From: Azorhizobium oxalatiphilum
GTDB lineage: Bacteria > Pseudomonadota > Alphaproteobacteria > Rhizobiales > Xanthobacteraceae
Direction of reading: 5' to 3'
DNA length: 64,000 nucleotides
Assembly: GCF_014635325.1 (NCBI RefSeq)
Contig: NZ_BMCT01000001.1
Span: 461,698-525,697, forward strand
Part shown: piece after piece, positions 36,783 to 45,524 of the stretch
Layout: each line of letters begins with the position of its first letter
Position numbering within the stretch: the stretch's first letter is position 1
Position numbers and translations under genes: made by a program
Notes under the pieces: model-generated
What the model saw: the letters and a program-made list of their open reading frames with translations, nothing else
Told to the model about the DNA's origin: nothing
The model's database searches: none

Positions 36783-37511
36783 ATGAATCGCGTTGCCCTC
36801 GTCACCGGCGCCTCGCGCGGCATCGGCCGTGCCATTGCCCTGCGTCTCGCGAAAGACGGTTTTGCGATTGCGGTCGGCTATGCCGGGCAGAAGGCGAAGG
36901 CGGACGAGGTGGTGGATGCGATCACCGCCGCCGGCGGCAAGGCCGTGCCGGTGCAGGCGGACATCGCCAAGTCCATCGAGGTGGAGCGCATGTTCGATCT
37001 GGCGGAAGCGGCGCTCGGCCCCATCAATGCGGTGGTCAACAGCGCCGGCATGCTGAAGATGATCCCCATGAAGGATTTTTCCGACGCGGACTTCGCGGCC
37101 ATCATGGGCGCCAACGTCACCGGCGCGTTCAACGTCATGCGCGCCGCCGCCAACCGCATGCCGGACGGCGGGCGCATCGTGAACATCTCCACCACCGTGG
37201 TCGCCACCGCCATGCCGAACTACGGCCCCTATGCCGCCTCCAAGGCCGCCGTGGACCTGATGACCCGCGTGATGGCGGGCGAGATGCGCGGCCGCAGCAT
37301 CACCGTGAACGCTGTGGCGCCCGGCGCCACCGGCACCGATCTGTTCTATGAGGGCAAGTCGGAAGAATTCATCGCCCGCCTCGCCAAGGCCTCCCCCCTT
37401 GAGCGCATCGCCGATCCGGACGACATCGCCCCGGTGGTGGCCTTCCTGTGCAGCCCCGAGGGCGGCTGGGTGAACGGCCAGATCGTGCGCGCCAACGGCG
37501 GCGTGGCCTGA
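36783..37511 (+). CDS. Short-chain dehydrogenase/reductase
   Basis: A 242-residue classical SDR. The nucleotide-binding motif TGASRGIG is at 8-15, NSAGML near 87, a catalytic serine lies in NISTTVVAT near 138, and the Tyr/Lys pair is in YGPYAASKAAVD near 150. The sequence around residue 35 (YAGQKAKAD) suggests NADP rather than NAD. Substrate unknown. The start ATG has a GGAG site about 9 bases upstream. The DSD1-type gene follows 35 bases later, suggesting one operon. Confidence 0.92.
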   Translation: MNRVALVTGASRGIGRAIALRLAKDGFAIAVGYAGQKAKADEVVDAITAAGGKAVPVQADIAKSIEVERMFDLAEAALGPINAVVNSAGMLKMIPMKDFSDADFAAIMGANVTGAFNVMRAAANRMPDGGRIVNISTTVVATAMPNYGPYAASKAAVDLMTRVMAGEMRGRSITVNAVAPGATGTDLFYEGKSEEFIARLAKASPLERIADPDDIAPVVAFLCSPEGGWVNGQIVRANGGVA

Positions 37512-37546
37512 GCTTCCAGAACAAGATTTCCGACAGGAGAACACCC

Positions 37547-38656
37547 GTGCTGCAGCCGCCCCCCGCCGAACCCGGCATGCGCGAGGACGAGGTCGATACC
37601 CCGGCCCTCGTGCTCGATCTCGACGCCTTCGAAGCCAATCTCGACACCATGGCCAAGCTGCTGGCGCCCACCGGTGCCAAGCTGCGTGCCCATGCCAAGA
37701 CGCACAAGAGCGCGGTGATCGCCAAGCTCCAGATGGCGCGCGGCGCGGTGGGCCAGTGCGTGCAGAAGGTGGGCGAGGCGGAAGCCCTCGCCCATGCGGG
37801 CATTGGTGACATTCTGGTCAGCAACGAGGTGGTTTCACCGCGCAAGCTGGCGCGCCTCGCGGCGCTCTCCTCCATCGCCCGCGTGCAGGTGTGTGCGGAC
37901 GATCCGGCCATGGTGCCGGTGCTGGAGAGCGTGGCGGAAGCGGCCGGCGTGCGCCTCTCGGTGCTGGTGGAGATCGAGGTGGGTGCGCGGCGCTGCGGCC
38001 TTGAGGCCGGAGCCCCTGCGGGCGAGCTTGCTGCCCACATCGCCGCTTCGAAGCATCTGAGCTTCGGTGGCCTTCAGGCCTATTTCGGCGGCGCCCAGCA
38101 CAAGCGCCAGCCCGAGGAGCGCCGCTTGGCCATCGCCTTTGCCGGTGCCTGCGTGGAGCGCACGCTCGAAGAGCTGAAGAAGCGCAAGCTGGATTGCCCC
38201 ATCGTCGGCGGCGGCGGCACCGGCACCTTCCTGCATGAGGCCACCAGCGGCCTGTGGAACGAGATCCAGGCCGGCTCCTACGCCTTCATGGATGCGGACT
38301 ATGCCCGCAACGTTGAGCCGCCGCCCTTCCGCCATGCGCTGTTCGTGCTGGCGCAGGTGATGAGCGCCCCGGCCGGTGCCGGCCGCGCGGTGGTGGATGC
38401 CGGCCACAAGGCCGCCCCCATCGACAGCGGTTTTCCGCAGGTGTTCGCGCGTCCGGACCTCGCCTATATCGGCGCCTCCGACGAGCACGGCGTCATCGAG
38501 GCCCGCGACGGCACGCTGCCGGTGCTGGGCGAGAAGCTGCGCCTCATCCCCGGCCATTGCGACCCCACGGTGGACCGCTACGACTGGTATGTGGGCGTGC
38601 GCAAAGGCCGGGTGGAGAGCCTCTGGCCTGTCACCGCGCGCGGCATGATGATCTGA
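37547..38656 (+). CDS. DSD1-family PLP enzyme (D-threonine aldolase/D-serine dehydratase-like)
   Basis: A 369-residue fold-type III PLP enzyme. The PLP lysine is about Lys51 in RAHAKTHKS, the signature of the D-threonine aldolase/DSD1 family, and the C-terminal metal site is GHCDPT near 344. Members either cleave D-3-hydroxy-amino acids to glycine plus aldehyde or dehydrate D-serine. The GTG start has an AGGAG site about 8 bases upstream. Coupled with the upstream SDR, it may handle a 3-hydroxy amino acid, but the substrate is not deducible here. Confidence 0.9.
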   Translation: MLQPPPAEPGMREDEVDTPALVLDLDAFEANLDTMAKLLAPTGAKLRAHAKTHKSAVIAKLQMARGAVGQCVQKVGEAEALAHAGIGDILVSNEVVSPRKLARLAALSSIARVQVCADDPAMVPVLESVAEAAGVRLSVLVEIEVGARRCGLEAGAPAGELAAHIAASKHLSFGGLQAYFGGAQHKRQPEERRLAIAFAGACVERTLEELKKRKLDCPIVGGGGTGTFLHEATSGLWNEIQAGSYAFMDADYARNVEPPPFRHALFVLAQVMSAPAGAGRAVVDAGHKAAPIDSGFPQVFARPDLAYIGASDEHGVIEARDGTLPVLGEKLRLIPGHCDPTVDRYDWYVGVRKGRVESLWPVTARGMMI

Positions 38657-39107
38657 GCCATCCGCTCCCGGAGCGGCCGGCGCAGGCCGGCCGTTCCGCT
38701 GCATTGCATGCCCATCATCGCGCCAGTACTTCCGAAGTGTTTCGAAAGTAGAGGTGCTTCCCGAGCGTTCCGCCGTGTATCGGAAGGGCCGCGACAGGTG
38801 GTCGCCGGGTAGATAGCTTGGGCTCGACCATGGGACGTCCCTCCATCCCGTGCGGGGAAAGTCCAAGGGATGCGGGCTTTGCGCGAGATGGCGCGGTGTG
38901 GCGAGGCTAGGCCGGCCACTGATGCTGCATTGCGAAATGGTGCCGAATTGGCACCAAGTCTTTGTCTCTGCTTGGCGGGGGCGGTATGGGGGCGCAGAAT
39001 ACGGGTGCACCCTTCCATCTTATTCCTGTAGGGTGCCCCCGCGCTGGCACGAATCCGCTGGCGATGGGGTCCGCTTTTCGGGATCCGGCATTCCAGAGGG
39101 ATTGCGT
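38657..39107. other. Intergenic region with terminator-like hairpin
   Basis: About 450 bases. Near 38671-38699 an imperfect G/C hairpin (AGCGGCCGGC with GCCGGCCGTTCCGCT) follows the DSD1-type gene and probably ends its transcript. The rest holds the promoter of the small secreted protein; I see no credible gene in it. Confidence 0.45.
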
Positions 39108-39488
39108 ATGCGTCGTTCGGCCTTGACCGTTTTGTTTGCTCTGGCGCTGGCTGCGCCCGCCATGGCGCAGCAGCAGCAATATGCCGGACGTGAACAGGAC
39201 AGCCTGCGGCGCTGTTTCGACGACGGGGTGCGCAAGCTGACCGAACAGAAAGTGCCGATGGAGGATTATGCGGTGGTGGCCGTGGGTCTCTGCGATGCCC
39301 CGATCCGCCTCTATCGCGACTTCGTCGTCTCCTTCGAGACCCGGCGCGGCAACAGTCATCAGGTGGCTCTGGCCCGCGCTGAATCTGCCCTCTCCACGGA
39401 ATTCCGCCGCGCCCGCGACGCCTTTGCCGCGTACAACCGCAAGAATTCCGAGCGGCGCGATCCCACGCCCGGCGAAGCCGAGGTCTGA
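39108..39488 (+). CDS. Small secreted protein, unknown function
   Basis: A 126-residue protein with a Sec signal peptide (residues 1-20, cleavage near AMA-QQQQ). The mature part is helical and charged, with two cysteines (RRCFDDG and GLCDAPI) suggesting a disulfide. I do not recognise the family. The ATG follows an AGAGGG site 8 bases upstream. It is convergent with the opgH gene 35 bases away. Confidence 0.75.
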   Translation: MRRSALTVLFALALAAPAMAQQQQYAGREQDSLRRCFDDGVRKLTEQKVPMEDYAVVAVGLCDAPIRLYRDFVVSFETRRGNSHQVALARAESALSTEFRRARDAFAAYNRKNSERRDPTPGEAEV

Positions 39489-39522
39489 ACCGGGGCCGAA
39501 GCCCCGACCCATTCCGGTCTCC

Positions 39523-41700
39523 TCAGGCCGCCCGCGCCAGCGCGATCATCCGCTCAAGACCCGCCGCATCGCCCAGCACCGCCGCCTTCTCGCGGGCGGA
39601 GAGATGGCTGAGCGCTTCCTCCAGCGTGGTGGCATCCTCGGCCTTGGCGAGGCCCACCAGCCGGTCCACGCTCACATCCCCCTTCAGCCGCTGCCCGCCA
39701 TAGGGCAGGGAAGCGCGATGGGCGGCGAGCAGCGCCGGATCATGCGCCAGCCGCGAGGCCGCCTCCGACACCGCGCCCTGCGTGGCAAGTTCCGCCACCA
39801 GCGCGCGGGCGCGCTCCAGCACGGCGGGCGGGGCCTTCTCCTCGGGAATGCGCAGCAGGCCAAGTTTCGCAAAGCTGGTGCCCCATGAGCGCTTCGCCGT
39901 GAGGCTGGCGATGGGAATGGCCAGCACGAGGCCGAGGATGACCGGAAGCATCCAGTAGAACAGCTCCACCGCGATCAGCAGCGCTGCCCCCGCCAGCACG
40001 AGGCCGAGGGCGGTCTCCTTCCAGTAGCGGCGGATGGTGTCCTTGAGCGGCACCGAGCCGTCGTCGCGCTGCTGCGGCTGCCAGCCCGCGTCCTTGCCCA
40101 TGAGGATGCCGGCGACGCCACCCGACTGCACCACCATGAGGATGGGGGCGGCGAGGCCGGAGATGAGCGTTTCCACCAGCAGTCCGCCGAGGGCCGCGAA
40201 GCCGCCGCCGAAACCCCGCCGCCGCCGGCTGAAGGCGGTGATGAGGAAGGCGATGAACTTCGGGATCAGCAGCACCACCATGGTGCCCACGAACACATAG
40301 GCCGCGCGCACGGGATCCTGCGCCGGCCAGCTCGGGAACAGCGAGGCGCCGCGCGGGAAATAGTCCGGCGGGATGAAGCGCGCCTGCACCGAGATGGCGA
40401 GGCCCACCAGCAGCATGCAGAGCCATAGCGGCGAGGTGATGTAGGAGCCGATGCCGGTGAGCAGATGCACCCGGCTGGCGAAGGCAAGGCCGCGCGTCGG
40501 CAGCACGGCGGCATGCTGGAGATTGCCCTGGCACCAGCGCCGGTCGCGGATGGCGAGATCGGTGATGGAGGGCGGGCCCTCTTCGAAGCTGCCCTCCAGC
40601 GACGGCACCATGTGCACGCCCCAGCCGCCGCGCCGGATGAGCGCCGCCTCAACGAAGTCGTGGCTCAATATGTGCCCGCCGAACGGCGTGCGGCCCTTCA
40701 GGTGCGGCAGCCCCGCCTCGCCGGCGAAAGCCTGCGTGCGGATGATGGCATTGTGGCCCCAGTAGTTGCTGTCGGCCCCGTGCCACCACGCGAGGCCATG
40801 GGCCAGCAGCGGGCCGTACATGCGGCCCGCGAACTGCTGCACGCGGGCGAACAGCGTGCGCCCGCCGATGATCACCGGCAGGGTCTGGATGAGGCCGACG
40901 CCGGGATTGGCCTCCATGGCGGCGGCAAGGCGCACGATGGCATCGCCGGTCATGACGCTGTCCGCATCGAGCACGATCATGCTCTCGTAAGCGCCGCCGA
41001 AGCGCGTCACCCACTCGCCGATATTGCCCGCCTTGCGGTCGATGTTCTTCGGCCGTCGGCGATAGAAGATGCGCTCCGCACCCGCTCCACCCGCCGCGAT
41101 GCGTTCGCGCAGCGCCAGCACGCCGGCTTCCTCCGCCACCCAGATGTCGGGATCGGTGGTGTCGGCGAGAATGAAGACATCGAAATGCTCGGCCTGCCCG
41201 GTGTCGCGCAGGCTTTCGTAGGTGGCCTGAAGCCCGGCCAGAACACGGCCGGGCGGCTCGTTATAGGTGGGCATCAGCAGCGCCACGCGCTTGCTGACCT
41301 GCGGCAGGGGCGCCGATGGGTCGATGCCCAGCGCGCCACCCTTGCCCAGCATGGCGATGGCCCCGCCGATGGCGCTGGTGCAGGAGAAGGCGATCCAGGC
41401 GAACAGCACCACGAAGATGCCGAGCACCACGCCTTCCAGCACGGTCAGCCCACCCACCGAGAGCACCAGATACATCTGCCATGCCGCCACCACCGTCATG
41501 GCGAAGGCCCCGCCCATGACGAACAGGCGCCGCAGGAAGAGCGCGGTGGGCTGCGTATCCGGCCGCCGCTCGCGCCTCGGGGCCTGCCGCAGGCTCTGCA
41601 CCGGCATGGCGAGCGGGGCTTCGGGCGGCAGGAAGGCGCCGGTGGCGCCCAATGCGGGGGGCACGGGCGTTGTTCCGATGGTGAGGTCGGGGCGCTCCAT
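39523..41700 (-). CDS. opgH: Glucan biosynthesis glucosyltransferase OpgH
   Basis: A 725-residue inner-membrane GT2 enzyme that polymerises UDP-glucose to osmoregulated periplasmic glucan backbone. An N-terminal pair of membrane segments (about 62-125) precedes the catalytic domain with VLDADSVM and the RRWCQGN product-binding motif (R-W-pattern QxxRW-like) near 385; several membrane segments follow. The ATG at 41700 overlaps the opgG stop (TGATG), which I prefer to a Met four codons earlier. It acts with OpgG upstream. Confidence 0.93.
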   Translation of the reverse strand: MERPDLTIGTTPVPPALGATGAFLPPEAPLAMPVQSLRQAPRRERRPDTQPTALFLRRLFVMGGAFAMTVVAAWQMYLVLSVGGLTVLEGVVLGIFVVLFAWIAFSCTSAIGGAIAMLGKGGALGIDPSAPLPQVSKRVALLMPTYNEPPGRVLAGLQATYESLRDTGQAEHFDVFILADTTDPDIWVAEEAGVLALRERIAAGGAGAERIFYRRRPKNIDRKAGNIGEWVTRFGGAYESMIVLDADSVMTGDAIVRLAAAMEANPGVGLIQTLPVIIGGRTLFARVQQFAGRMYGPLLAHGLAWWHGADSNYWGHNAIIRTQAFAGEAGLPHLKGRTPFGGHILSHDFVEAALIRRGGWGVHMVPSLEGSFEEGPPSITDLAIRDRRWCQGNLQHAAVLPTRGLAFASRVHLLTGIGSYITSPLWLCMLLVGLAISVQARFIPPDYFPRGASLFPSWPAQDPVRAAYVFVGTMVVLLIPKFIAFLITAFSRRRRGFGGGFAALGGLLVETLISGLAAPILMVVQSGGVAGILMGKDAGWQPQQRDDGSVPLKDTIRRYWKETALGLVLAGAALLIAVELFYWMLPVILGLVLAIPIASLTAKRSWGTSFAKLGLLRIPEEKAPPAVLERARALVAELATQGAVSEAASRLAHDPALLAAHRASLPYGGQRLKGDVSVDRLVGLAKAEDATTLEEALSHLSAREKAAVLGDAAGLERMIALARAA

Positions 41701-43235
41701 CACGCGGTCCAACGGTAGACCCAGGTCTCGGACATGCGCTCCTGATCCTTCATCACCACCGCGCGGATTTCCACCGGGCTGGTGTTCTTGGGATCAAGAA
41801 CGAAAGCGAGCCGATAGCCCTTGATGTCGGGATTGGGCTGCAACACCACGCTGCGCACCTCGCCACCGGAGGCGGTCACATCGGCGCGCAGGGCATCGGG
41901 CGCGATGCCTTCCAGATTGGGGCCGATGACGTCCAGCACGAACTGTCGGCCGGAGGGCGCAGCCCCCTGCCGGGTGGCGGTGAAGCGGGCGATCTTGGCG
42001 TCGTCCGGCCCGTTCCAGCCCCAGTGCATGCGGTAGACGTAATTGTATTCGCCGCCCTTGCGCAGCGGCTCCTTGGGCCGCCAGAAGGTGACGATATTGT
42101 CGTGGATCTCCTCCTTGGTGGGGATCTCCAGCAGGATCACCGAGCCCTCGCCCCAGTCGCCGATGGGCTCCACCCACACGCTCGGGCGCTTTTCGTAGCG
42201 TGCTTCCAGATCCTGATAGTCGAAGAAGGAGCGCTGGCGCTGCATCAGGCCGAAGCCGCGCGTGTTGGTGTCCATGAAGGACGAGACTTCGAGGCGCTGC
42301 GGATTGGTGAGCGGACGCCAGATGCGCTCGCCGCCGCCATTGATGATGGCGAGGCCCTCGTTGTCGCGCACGGCGGGGCGGAAATCGTCCACGTCGTTGC
42401 GGTCGTTGGGGCCGAACAGGAACATGGAGGTGAGCGTGCCGAGCCCCACCTGATCCACGTCGCCGCGCGGATAGACGGTCATCTCGGTGGCCATGCTGGT
42501 GGTCTCGCCGGGCCGGATGGTGAAGCGGAAGGCAGCCGATGCGCTGGGGCTGTCGAGCAGCGCATGCACCACGCAGCTATCCGCCTGCTTGCCCGGCACT
42601 TCCACCCAGAAGGCCTTGAAGATGGGGAATTCCTCGCCGCTCTGATCGCCCGTCTTGATGGACAGGCCACGCGCCGAGGCGCCGTAGATCTGGTCCTTGG
42701 CAATGGCGCGGAAATAGCTGGCGCCCTGGAAGACCACCACCTCGTCGTAATACTCTTTCCGGTTCATGGGCGCGTGCAGGCGGAAGCCGGAAAAGCCGAG
42801 GTCGAGCTTCGGGTCGGGGGCCGGCAGCTTGTTGTCGAAGCGGAAGTAATCCTGTGAATAGCGCAGCTGGCGTGCCTTGCCGCCTTCCACCAGCGCGATG
42901 TCCACGCGGTCGCGGAACAGGAAGCCGCGATGCAGGAGCTGCATCTCGAACGGCAGCTGCTCCTTGCGCCACAGCGAAGCTTCCGGCTTGAAGCGGATGT
43001 TGCGGTAGTCGTCGTAGGAGAGCTTGTCCAGCTCGGGCGGCAGCTTGGTGTCGGCGGCCTGATAGGGCTTCTGCGCCAGCTCGCGTGCCATCTGCCGGAC
43101 GGTGGCCGGCGAGAAGGGCATGCCCTGCGCATCCTGTGCCTTCGCCTCTGCCACCAGAGCCTGCCAGGCGGTGCCGCTCATGGCGGCAAGCAGCGGCAGC
43201 GCGGCGGCACCCTTGAGGACGTGGCGTCGATCCAT
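41700..43235 (-). CDS. opgG: Periplasmic glucan biosynthesis protein OpgG/OpgD
   Basis: A 511-residue periplasmic protein required for osmoregulated periplasmic glucan synthesis, with a beta-sandwich/Ig fold. The N-terminus MDRRHVLKGAAALP is a Tat signal, as in OpgD; OpgG of E. coli is Sec-exported, so OpgD is an equally valid name. Conserved blocks such as FRPAVRDNEGLAIINGGG and MHWGWNG are typical. It is the first gene of the opgGH operon. Confidence 0.92.
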   Translation of the reverse strand: MDRRHVLKGAAALPLLAAMSGTAWQALVAEAKAQDAQGMPFSPATVRQMARELAQKPYQAADTKLPPELDKLSYDDYRNIRFKPEASLWRKEQLPFEMQLLHRGFLFRDRVDIALVEGGKARQLRYSQDYFRFDNKLPAPDPKLDLGFSGFRLHAPMNRKEYYDEVVVFQGASYFRAIAKDQIYGASARGLSIKTGDQSGEEFPIFKAFWVEVPGKQADSCVVHALLDSPSASAAFRFTIRPGETTSMATEMTVYPRGDVDQVGLGTLTSMFLFGPNDRNDVDDFRPAVRDNEGLAIINGGGERIWRPLTNPQRLEVSSFMDTNTRGFGLMQRQRSFFDYQDLEARYEKRPSVWVEPIGDWGEGSVILLEIPTKEEIHDNIVTFWRPKEPLRKGGEYNYVYRMHWGWNGPDDAKIARFTATRQGAAPSGRQFVLDVIGPNLEGIAPDALRADVTASGGEVRSVVLQPNPDIKGYRLAFVLDPKNTSPVEIRAVVMKDQERMSETWVYRWTA

Positions 43236-43505
43236 GAATTCTTCCTCGTAACCTGATCCTGAGCCGGATCACGCAAGGCCCCGTGCAGGACGCACGATTG
43301 CCAGCGTCCGGAACACAACACGGACGCGTGATTCCGCAACAGGAAGTCCCAAGGTCGAGCTTAGGTTCCATGACGGCGGGGAAGATGACTGACCGGCGGC
43401 TGTTCGGCGGCAGTCCCCGAGCATCTTTGTGGCGAAGGGGGGCGCGGGGAGGACAGGGGCGCTGTCCGTGCCGCCTTGTCGGGCAACGTTCCGATCCCGG
43501 AACAC

Positions 43506-43603
43506 CGTCATGCCCGGGCTTGACCCCAGCCGGATATTACAGACTTGGGCCTTTGAGTGCGGAAGTCGGCAAAGCCGACTTGGGGTCAAGTCCGGCCATG
43601 ACG
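43506..43603. repeat. Intergenic palindromic repeat with 23-base arms
   Basis: Arms 43506-43528 and 43581-43603 are inverted copies matching at 21 of 23 positions, beginning CGTCATGCCCGGGCTTGACC on the left. The pattern resembles the CGTCATGCCCGGGCTTGAC intergenic palindromes common in Hyphomicrobiales genomes. The central 52 bases can form a long stem-loop. Confidence 0.75.
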
Positions 43604-43637
43604 AGCCATAAGTGCGGCGTGTGTGACTGCGCGCCCT

Positions 43638-43691
43638 CTGCCCCATCCCTGTCCCTCCCCCGCACGCGGGAGAGGGGGACCTGTCGCGCAG
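43638..43691. repeat. Second copy of the 27084-27136 repeat
   Basis: Nearly identical to 27084-27136 in the same orientation, with a few substitutions and one inserted G. The internal CCCCCGC...GCGGGAGAGGG core is a short palindrome. Both copies sit just after the end of a - strand gene. Confidence 0.75.
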
Positions 43692-43723
43692 GTGGAAAGA
43701 TGTCGCTGTTGATCAGCGGCTTG

Positions 43724-45298
43724 TCACGCTTCCGCCATCCGCACCACCTTGTCCAGATAGGCCGCGAGCGGGGTGAGATCATCCGCAGGCCCCCGTGCGG
43801 CCACCACCTGATCGGGGCGGATCAGCACCCAGCCGGGCTTCGTTATGCGATAGCGCGCCCGTGCCTTGCCTTCCGGATCGCTGGCCGGCGGCAGGGACAC
43901 CACCTCCAGATGATCGCCGCAGCCCACGATGGCCGCATCCACCGTGAGCGGAATGGCATCGTTCGGGAACAGCAGCAGCGTGTGCTTCAGCCCGCCGATC
44001 AGCGGCCAGAGCGCGGTCGGCGCGCCGGTCGAGGGATCGAGGAAACGCGCCTCCAGCGCTCGCGTGCCCACCTCGGTGCGATGCGGATGACGCGGCGGGT
44101 TGCCCAGCGCCACCAGCGGGCCGTCGTGATAGGTGATGGCGGTCTCGGACAGTTCGGTCTGCAACGCCTTCTGGGCGGCGGGCAGATGGCCGATGACGGT
44201 CACGGCCATGTCGCGCACGAACTGCGTCACCCTGGAGCCGGCGAAGGCCACATGCAGGCGCTGGGCCGAGCCCTTCACCACATGCTCGGCCACCGGCCGG
44301 CGCTCCGGCTCGTAGCTGCCGAGCAGCACCTCCGCATCGCCCCGTCCGCCGAGCACGGACGCGAGCTTCCAGGCCAGATTCACCGCATCCTGAATGCCGG
44401 TGTTCATGCCCTGTCCGCCGGCCGGGCTGTGGATGTGGGCGGCATCTCCGGCGAGGAAGGCGCGGCCGACGCGGTAGGTCGCGGCGAGGCGCTCGTTGGT
44501 GCGGAACACCGAGAGCCAGGAGGGATCGCGCAACCGGCAGCCGGGCGGGCCGTGCTCGTCCATATAGGTCTGGAGTTCGGCGAGCGTCGGGGCGGTCTCG
44601 TCGGAGGCGTCGGGACGGGCGCCGAACAGGCGCCACGTGTCGCCCTCGAAGGGGAACAGCGCAACCGTGGCCCCGCCATGCCACCAGATGTAGATGCTGG
44701 CGCGGTCGAGATCGCCGCCGTCGATGCGCACGTCGCCGAGGATGAAGGCCTGCGGCTCCGTATAGCCCTCGAATTCGATGTTGAGCGTGTGGCGCACCGT
44801 GGAGCGGGCGCCGTCCGCGCCGACGATATAGGCCGCGCGCACCTCCTCGACGGTGCCGTCCCAATGGATGAGGTTGGCGGTGACGCCGGTGGCATCCTGC
44901 GTGAAGCTCTTCAGCTCCACACCGCGCTCGATGCTCCCGCCCAGCTCGCTTAGGCGCTGGGTGAGGATGGCTTCCGTCTCCGATTGCGGCAGCAGCAGCG
45001 GGAAGGGGTAGGGGCTGTCGATGCCCTCGCCCACCACGAGCGAGGCGAGCACCTTCGGGCCGTCGCCGATCACCAGCGCCTTCAGCCGCGTGCCGGCGGC
45101 CTCGAAGCGGTCCACTACGCCCATGCTGCCCAGCGCCTCGAGGCTGCCGCTCCAAACGGCCAGCGCCTTGGAGACGGCGGCGGGCGCGGTGTTGCGGTCG
45201 ATGAGGCGCGCCTCGATGCCCATGAGCCGCAGCATGATCGCCAGCGACAGCCCCGTGGGGCCGGCACCGGCAATGAGGACGGGAACGGGCTGCGACAT
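43724..45298 (-). CDS. FAD-dependent aromatic monooxygenase (PHBH/TfdB family)
   Basis: A 524-residue flavoprotein hydroxylase. The dinucleotide motif GAGPTGLSLA is at about 9-18, the DG motif (VGADGARSTVRH) near 160, and the GD motif (AFLAGDAAHIHSPAGGQGMN) near 285. The length and the C-terminal thioredoxin-like tail fit the phenol-hydroxylase/TfdB/MhpA branch, which adds hydroxyl groups to aromatic rings using NAD(P)H. The start Met aligns with the family. No ring-cleavage gene is adjacent, so substrate unknown. Confidence 0.88.
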   Translation of the reverse strand: MSQPVPVLIAGAGPTGLSLAIMLRLMGIEARLIDRNTAPAAVSKALAVWSGSLEALGSMGVVDRFEAAGTRLKALVIGDGPKVLASLVVGEGIDSPYPFPLLLPQSETEAILTQRLSELGGSIERGVELKSFTQDATGVTANLIHWDGTVEEVRAAYIVGADGARSTVRHTLNIEFEGYTEPQAFILGDVRIDGGDLDRASIYIWWHGGATVALFPFEGDTWRLFGARPDASDETAPTLAELQTYMDEHGPPGCRLRDPSWLSVFRTNERLAATYRVGRAFLAGDAAHIHSPAGGQGMNTGIQDAVNLAWKLASVLGGRGDAEVLLGSYEPERRPVAEHVVKGSAQRLHVAFAGSRVTQFVRDMAVTVIGHLPAAQKALQTELSETAITYHDGPLVALGNPPRHPHRTEVGTRALEARFLDPSTGAPTALWPLIGGLKHTLLLFPNDAIPLTVDAAIVGCGDHLEVVSLPPASDPEGKARARYRITKPGWVLIRPDQVVAARGPADDLTPLAAYLDKVVRMAEA

Positions 45299-45524
45299 GT
45301 TGGCTCTCCCCAAAGGTGGCGCGTGAGGCTTCCGTTGGGGCGCAGAGTAAGTGGGGCGGTAGCTAAGTCCAGCCGATTGTCGCCACCTTGTGGTGCGGTC
45401 CCAGCCCCATGCAAGCTTTCCGTTTCCCCCGACGGAGCGGGCAGGGTCGGAGGCGGGGCGGCTTGTGTCAACGCGCGCTTCATGCCAGCACCGTGAGATA
45501 ATTTTCCAAAAGGCGGCGGGTCAG

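Larger units (their letters stand above)
43236..43723. other. Intergenic region made largely of repeats
   Basis: About 490 bases between two - strand genes, holding the two repeat elements listed separately. I see no credible gene; a 60-codon frame across 43429-43611 runs through the repeats and is not called. Confidence 0.6.

Noticed and set aside
43429..43611. A 60-codon ORF in the opgG-monooxygenase gap
   Set aside because: It reads through an intergenic palindromic repeat and has no coding support.
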